This document shows, piece after piece, positions 58,601-64,000 of a stretch of 64,000 nt of DNA; the first letter of the stretch is position 1; the number at the start of each line of letters is the position of its first letter. The stretch is from Carposina sasakii (Eukaryota; Arthropoda; Insecta; Lepidoptera; Carposinidae), in NCBI GenBank assembly GCA_014607495.2, contig CP053149.1, forward strand, positions 11,978,120-12,042,119, in the 5' to 3' direction. Under the pieces are notes generated by a model that made no database searches, was not told the DNA's origin, and saw only the letters and a list, made by a program, of their open reading frames with translations. Both the position numbers and the translations under genes were made by a program.

Positions 58601-61600
58601 GACGTATAAAGATTTAAATGACGGGTCGGGACGGGACACCGACCAAGCTTTTCATGCCCGTCTACGATAGAATAAAATGTACAAATGTCCCGCCCGCCGC
58701 GCCGTAGTAGTCATGCCGCTTTTAAAGATGTCGCGTTTTGATCCTGTCTCTTTTATGAGAGGAATATTGTTTGTTGGTTGTATGTTTACGATTTTCCGCT
58801 TTTATTGTTATTCAGTTGGTGCTGCTTGTGTGTGTGCCTTGATATAATCTAGGATTGTATATCTAAACCCGGAAAGGTATAGGCAGCTTAGTTAAATTTA
58901 AGGGGTACGCTTTTGTTTTAAATACAAATAAAATTAATGTAAACTCTTCTTCGCCTTGTGTCTTTTGTGTTACTTAAATTAATAAAGCTAAACATCTGTT
59001 ACTCAAGTTATATTAAACACTTTTTTTTACCTTATAATACGGAGACTGCGAATAATAGGGGCACATAGCGCGAGAGCAAACATTTTGGCGATTAATCTGG
59101 GTAACACAGTGCTATATCGAGGCGCTGGGGGCGGCACATTTATTTTATGTCCCGGCAATGTTACATACGCCATAAAAGTCGTTAGGATGGCGTAACGTCT
59201 CGCCGGCGTCTTGCTCGTTTTAATTATACGTAGATAATGCGGCGACGACTACGCCCTCTATACTGGCGCCCAGCCTGGGGCCGCGGCCTCGCATTAACGT
59301 AACGCGATGCAATAACAACCACTCCACCTAATGTAACTACGCCATACAAAATAATGCTATGTTTCCGACTTTAGCACCATAAAACGTCGATGTTAGGCAA
59401 ACAAACTTTCGTCTTTCATCGTAAATCATTGCGGTTAATAACTTGGCTGTGTAAAGAAAATTGATTTATGTCGGCATATTTACCGAGTTCCCGGTTTAGT
59501 GAATGAGCACGCCGAGGCGTGGGCTCCTCGACGTGTTCACCCTATGTTTATAAATGTCATAAGGTTGGAAAAACTCTGACGATGCGTTTATTAAACTTCA
59601 GTATAGCTCAAACTGAAGTCATCGGAATCACCAAATATCTCCGTATAGCTCTCATAGATTGTAACGCTAGCTCTAGGGTCAGAACGGGACTCGGATGGAG
59701 ATTTATCACACCCGCCGGAACTGAGACTACAAGTTCGCGCATTAAACGAGTCAGGGACATTAGCCGGCTGCAAGATGCCGCCCGAGATCATAATTAAGTG
59801 CCGCCCAATTTATCGGCCCGACCCGCGCCCCGAAACTCCTCTTAAACTTCCCTTATCGTACGTACTAAAGTCTCTTTATTTTGTAGTTAGTCTTTTCGCA
59901 GTTATCGCCTTTTATCATCGATTATCGGCCCTACCTACCTACATTGTATCGATATTATTATGCTAGCAGTCTTCTTATTTATTGTATTGTATTTTTAGCT
60001 CTCTCTTGTAAATGAGGTTTGCAGATACCCGACTCGAGATATTTATCGGATAGTCTCAGACACCGACGCTTGTTACGATGCGATGAAAGAACTCGATATC
60101 GTTCAACGTCTTTCCATTAACTTTGGCACAAAGCAAAAGAAATGCGGTTACAGAAACGTCCTATAAACCTTTGTTGAGACGCCACTATTGTCTGTTACCG
60201 TATCAGATACGGTGTCGAAATTCTAAATGTTCTACTTATTATAGCGAAACGCTGACATTTCTCAGCTATAGTCACACTTCTAACGCTTCTTGATGACTAA
60301 GCAGTCTCAGAAATACTGTCTTTGTTAGCAGAGCCTGTCTTAAATAAAATAGAGGCAAACCGTAGTTTCGGCAATAAACTGAATATTCATCCTAAACCTA
60401 TAATTCAAGCAAAAAGCTTTTATTTGCCAAAGGATCATTCCATTAGCAAGGATAAATAGAGTCAAGATTCGGTTATTACGTGAGATTGATTGATGCGACG
60501 CGACGACGGCAAGGCAGGGTGAAGTGAAGCACCCATCAAGGCACTACTTGCTTAGACTAATTAGTACAAGCAGCAGAGCTAAACTGGTTAGTCGACCGGG
60601 TCGTGACGTCACATCACACTCCGCCCAGCTTATTTCACTAGACTGCACGCGAGGCATGCGCATACTTGCCCCTGTTTACATACGTGACATTATGTTGAGC
60701 TACTCTTTAATTAAATGTCTTGATTGTAGAATAAATTGCGACAACTGCGCTGTAGGTAAGTGTGGGGATATTGCGCTTATGTAACGGAGTGTTTGGTTCT
60801 TTGCAATCGCTTTCGTGTTTTATGAGTTACACGGTGACTGATTGCGTCGAACGTAACAGCGCAAACTAATCGTGTATCTTTAAATAGAATGACGTGTGTT
60901 GCTTTTTGAATGTGGGACTTCATTCCTGTTTTCTTGGAGGTGCATTAATAATTAAGTAGATATAATATGTCTGCATCTTGTTTAGTTGCAATGACAGATA
61001 AAATCTATTCGCCGTTTTCAAAAGGTACAAAATACAAGAAAATTTAATGTACAGTTACTTTGCATCCAACATTTATGAGGATTATCATTACATGTTATTA
61101 TGTGCGATTCTTCTTGTACCTTATTATGTTCGATCCAAAGCGCAAAAACTTGTAGATGATCTCATTATTGCATTATCTAATGTTTGATAAAATCTCTGTT
61201 TGTCTGGGTTTAGTCGAATCTAGGCTCTTCTAATGCCAAAAGATAATCATCAGTCAGTCTGGCCCAGATTCATGACAAGTCTAAAGCTCCTTTATTCCAC
61301 ATATTCCGCACATAACCTAATGATTCCTTCGCTTAGTAATGCAGGCAATTTAGAGCCTATAAGTAACAAGATTCATTAAGGCTGTTACAAAGTAGCGCGT
61401 TCTTGAAGCGAATGGCCCTCGAGCTAGCAGCCCGTAATGGCGGGCTGGCCGAGGCGTTTTAATGAAACACCTGGAGAGGCCGTGCCTGCTTCCCGTGCAT
61501 TAATCTCAGACCTCTTTATTAACACTGACCTTAGATTGCACTTGCACAAACAACGGTTAATTTACCACGTTCTGCCAGGTTGCTGAGAAATAGCAACTTT

Positions 61601-64000
61601 AAATGGGTGACTTGTCAATAGGGTCGGAATATGAGGTTTTTTATTGGGGATTCATGGCCTCCTATATTGGACGAGAGCCCCGTGATCTGTTAAGGAATAT
61701 TACTTCTTGCTATATCTATATTACCCTTTTATATTTGTTACCCTAACTAAAGGTAAACTTTTGTATCCAATGCTTCATACACAAACAAATCAAAAAGTGA
61801 GTTTCCACACAGACTGTTTTATAATCTTCTCTATATTGTGCAACAAAGCGAAACTCGAGTGACTTGAGAAAGTTCTGTCGGTGCACATGTCACAAGAAGT
61901 GCCGAATAAAATCAATACAGTCTGAACCCTGACACTTTGGAAGTTGTCGACTAATATGTAAACAAGGATAAACAAAGCTGGCCGGCTAGGGCCGGGCCGG
62001 GCGACTCGCTGCAGGAATGCATATTTTAGCGTTAGCCGCACCGGCCAGACTCGTGCTAACTTGACGGAACTTCAGCGGAGTGCATAATTCTTACTTACTG
62101 CGAAATGAAAATGTATTTTTCTAAGGTTCTCTTTTTGTGGTGGAGTTTCTAAACGTGAGGGCTTTGTTTAATGGCTTTAAGAGGTTTTGTTTCATTTGGA
62201 TCAATTTGTGTGTTCAGAAGTTTCGAACATAATGTAGGTGTGATGTAGGTATACACGGCACCACCCAAAGGCCGAAATAAAAAAAAACAAAGAGTGCTTA
62301 CTGGCGCCCCCCTTGCGTGACGCCTCATTAGCCCTCCCGCTCCTCTATAAATCATTTTAAATTCAAATTCTACTTACTTCCAAAATTGACTTTGCTCGCC
62401 TAAGTCCCTTAGTCGCAAAATTTTGCAAATTAGATTTCATCTCACCTTTGCATTGTCGCGCCGAAAAAATATTTGAGGCATCCGGAATCGGATCCGCCTT
62501 GTGATTGTTGTTACCTGGTCTAGATAACTGTATTTAAAATGTCACTATTTACCAAGGACGTTCCTATTTATTTATCGACAAGTAATTTTAGACATTTCAT
62601 CAGAATTAAACTAATATAATAGATTCGCAATTACGTATGGATCGTGTAACATGTCAAGATATCCATAATGAACTGCATTAAACTTAACTAGCTTTTCAAA
62701 CATTCGAGCTACGCCACGTTAAGCACGCCCAATACGCATTCATTGATTGTGCCGAGATGCTCGACATACCAAATAGTTGATTTAAATGTGCGTGGTCGAC
62801 TGGGCGAGCGGCCACGCGCCTCGCGCACCTCCTCGCTGCAGCAATTGGCACAAGCGCCGTTCTATTCTCGGCTGCCCCTGTTTGACTTCACTAACATTTT
62901 TGGCACTGGCTGTAGTGCCTACAAGTGCCCGAGTGTTTAGTGACGCGAGCGTGTCATTCATCGGCTCGTTAGCTCCGTTGTTTTCCTCGTGTTACGATTT
63001 GCTGAGACGCGCGTGTAGCCGCCCAATAACAAAATAGATTGGCATTAGCGGCACGCGCGTACGGCTGGTCACACTTTGTCGACGGCGTGTCGCCAATCAA
63101 TCAATCGCAATCTATAGAAACGATTAGCGGCCACTCGTCCGGCTCGATTGCATTCTTAACATCCCATTTGACTCCACTAATTGTTTTGATTGAAAGAACA
63201 TTTGCTTGCATCGTTGGTACGGAATAAAGTCTGCCAGCTTTAAAAGATTTTGCATGTCTTACTTCTCGTTAAAAGATTAAAAAGAATCCAGTTGTCTTTT
63301 GGCCGCAGTAACAAGGGCGCGCTGGCGCGTGCCGTCGGCGGCGAGGCGGCGGCGCTCTCGAGGCAAGGGTATTCGTTATACACGTTATATTTCCAGAGTG
63401 CACTCGCCCACTTTACAGCACTCGCCGTAACGAGACACTAGCCGAGCACCTCTGTTCATTTATGTCATTTTTGCCTTAATCGGGCAGGGGTGCCAAGTCG
63501 TAAGGTGAACTAGTAAAATTTCCTTCTGAGCAGACGTTAACTTTGGGCACATTTCACAAAAAAAAATCATTTATAAAATATTAATAAGAAGATGAAAAAA
63601 AAACATTTCTTGAATAGGTCACATAATATATACATTTTGGTTGTATTCGGGTAATCAAGCAAGTCGAAGTTAGAAAGCAATATAAACCCAGGTAGAAAAA
63701 GTGTCACTTCTAACCCCTTATTGCAAGTGCTTTGTTGTATACTATAAAGGCCGGGGCGAGGGAAGTGCTCGGTTTGCTCCACCACTATCACAAAAATGTT
63801 ATTAGTTTTGGGCGGTTATTGCCCACCCCGCGCCCGATGGTCTCCCAGACCCTCTTACCGAACAAATAGAGCATGCCATTTGGAGTGTTTTAATCTTGTG
63901 GTTTGACTTTTTCCATCACAGGATGATAGGGTTTTAGATACTGATACCTTCAATTTTTTTCGTTTCATTACTTGATGAACTTGAACTAATACATCTGAGT
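52626..64000. other. Intronic stretch without a supported gene
   Basis: More than 11 kb in which I find no mbl exon, other gene, RNA gene or clear transposon. GC-rich patches (53280-53440, 54230-54300, 57370-57480, 59200-59290, 63300-63370) alternate with AT-rich sequence. A perfect TGACGTCA lies at 60604-60611. Overlapping short ORFs on both strands have no recognisable domains. Confidence 0.5.

Larger units (their letters stand above)
14184..64000 (+). other. mbl: mbl intron following the first coding exon (start only; over 49.8 kb)
   Basis: The intron opens with the consensus donor GTAAGAG at 14184. No sequence encoding the expected continuation (GRC... second CCCH finger, KYFHPP-type motif) appears on the + strand to the end of the window. 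Very long introns at this place are known for Drosophila mbl. Most identifiable contents are transposons, annotated separately. Early intron sequence (14184-14700) holds a perfect TGACGTCA at 14293-14300 and YGCY motifs that could bind Mbl. An unknown minus-strand gene within the intron cannot be excluded. Confidence 0.75.

Noticed and set aside
1..64000. Any previously undescribed multi-gene system such as a defence island or biosynthetic cluster
   Set aside because: The window is a single insect gene region dominated by intron and transposons; no cluster of unexplained coding sequences exists to support such a claim.

Overview
The window is eukaryotic nuclear DNA from an insect, most likely a moth or butterfly. 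It is AT-rich with scattered GC-rich islands, has no closely packed ORFs, and carries tRNA-derived SINEs, short retroposon tails and elements with AACCGACTTC ends of the kind common in lepidopteran genomes. Order-level assignment is an inference from these repeats. I find no operon, CRISPR array, functional tRNA or rRNA.

The only host gene I can name with confidence is muscleblind (mbl, MBNL family) on the + strand. Its first coding exon ends at 14183 and holds the start codon (13995), the first CCCH zinc finger and a consensus splice donor. A good acceptor at 13589-13590 makes this a 593-nt internal exon, equivalent by position and content to Drosophila mbl exon 2, the exon known for circMbl. 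A CpG-rich, TATA-less patch at about 5278-5911 is a candidate promoter and non-coding first exon. No second mbl coding exon (the one completing zinc finger 2) is visible to the end of the window, so the following intron is longer than about 49.8 kb.

Most recognisable content downstream consists of mobile elements in that intron. (1) 14701-16117: an element with AACCGACTTC-type ends, interrupted by LINE debris. (2) 16426-17721: a nearly intact mariner, minus strand, with TIRs, a TA duplication and a DD34D transposase broken by one frameshift. (3) 19131-19307: a small MITE with a TAA duplication. (4) 19866-24355: a complete Ty1/copia retrotransposon with LTRs that look identical, a 5-bp duplication, a half-tRNA(iMet)-type primer site, a polypurine tract and an uninterrupted 1323-codon gag-pol. 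(5) Two large foldback elements at 27705-28271 and 36661-37233. (6) SINE and LINE fragments at 3782, 11655, 28618, 43178, 43759, 43943, 46272, 47472 and 52280.

The remaining long stretches show no convincing exon, apart from a weak minus-strand candidate at 25357-25489. Nothing looks like a new multi-gene system. The most useful leads are the circRNA-competent mbl exon, a possible splicing switch inside the copia ORF, and the structured non-autonomous elements.
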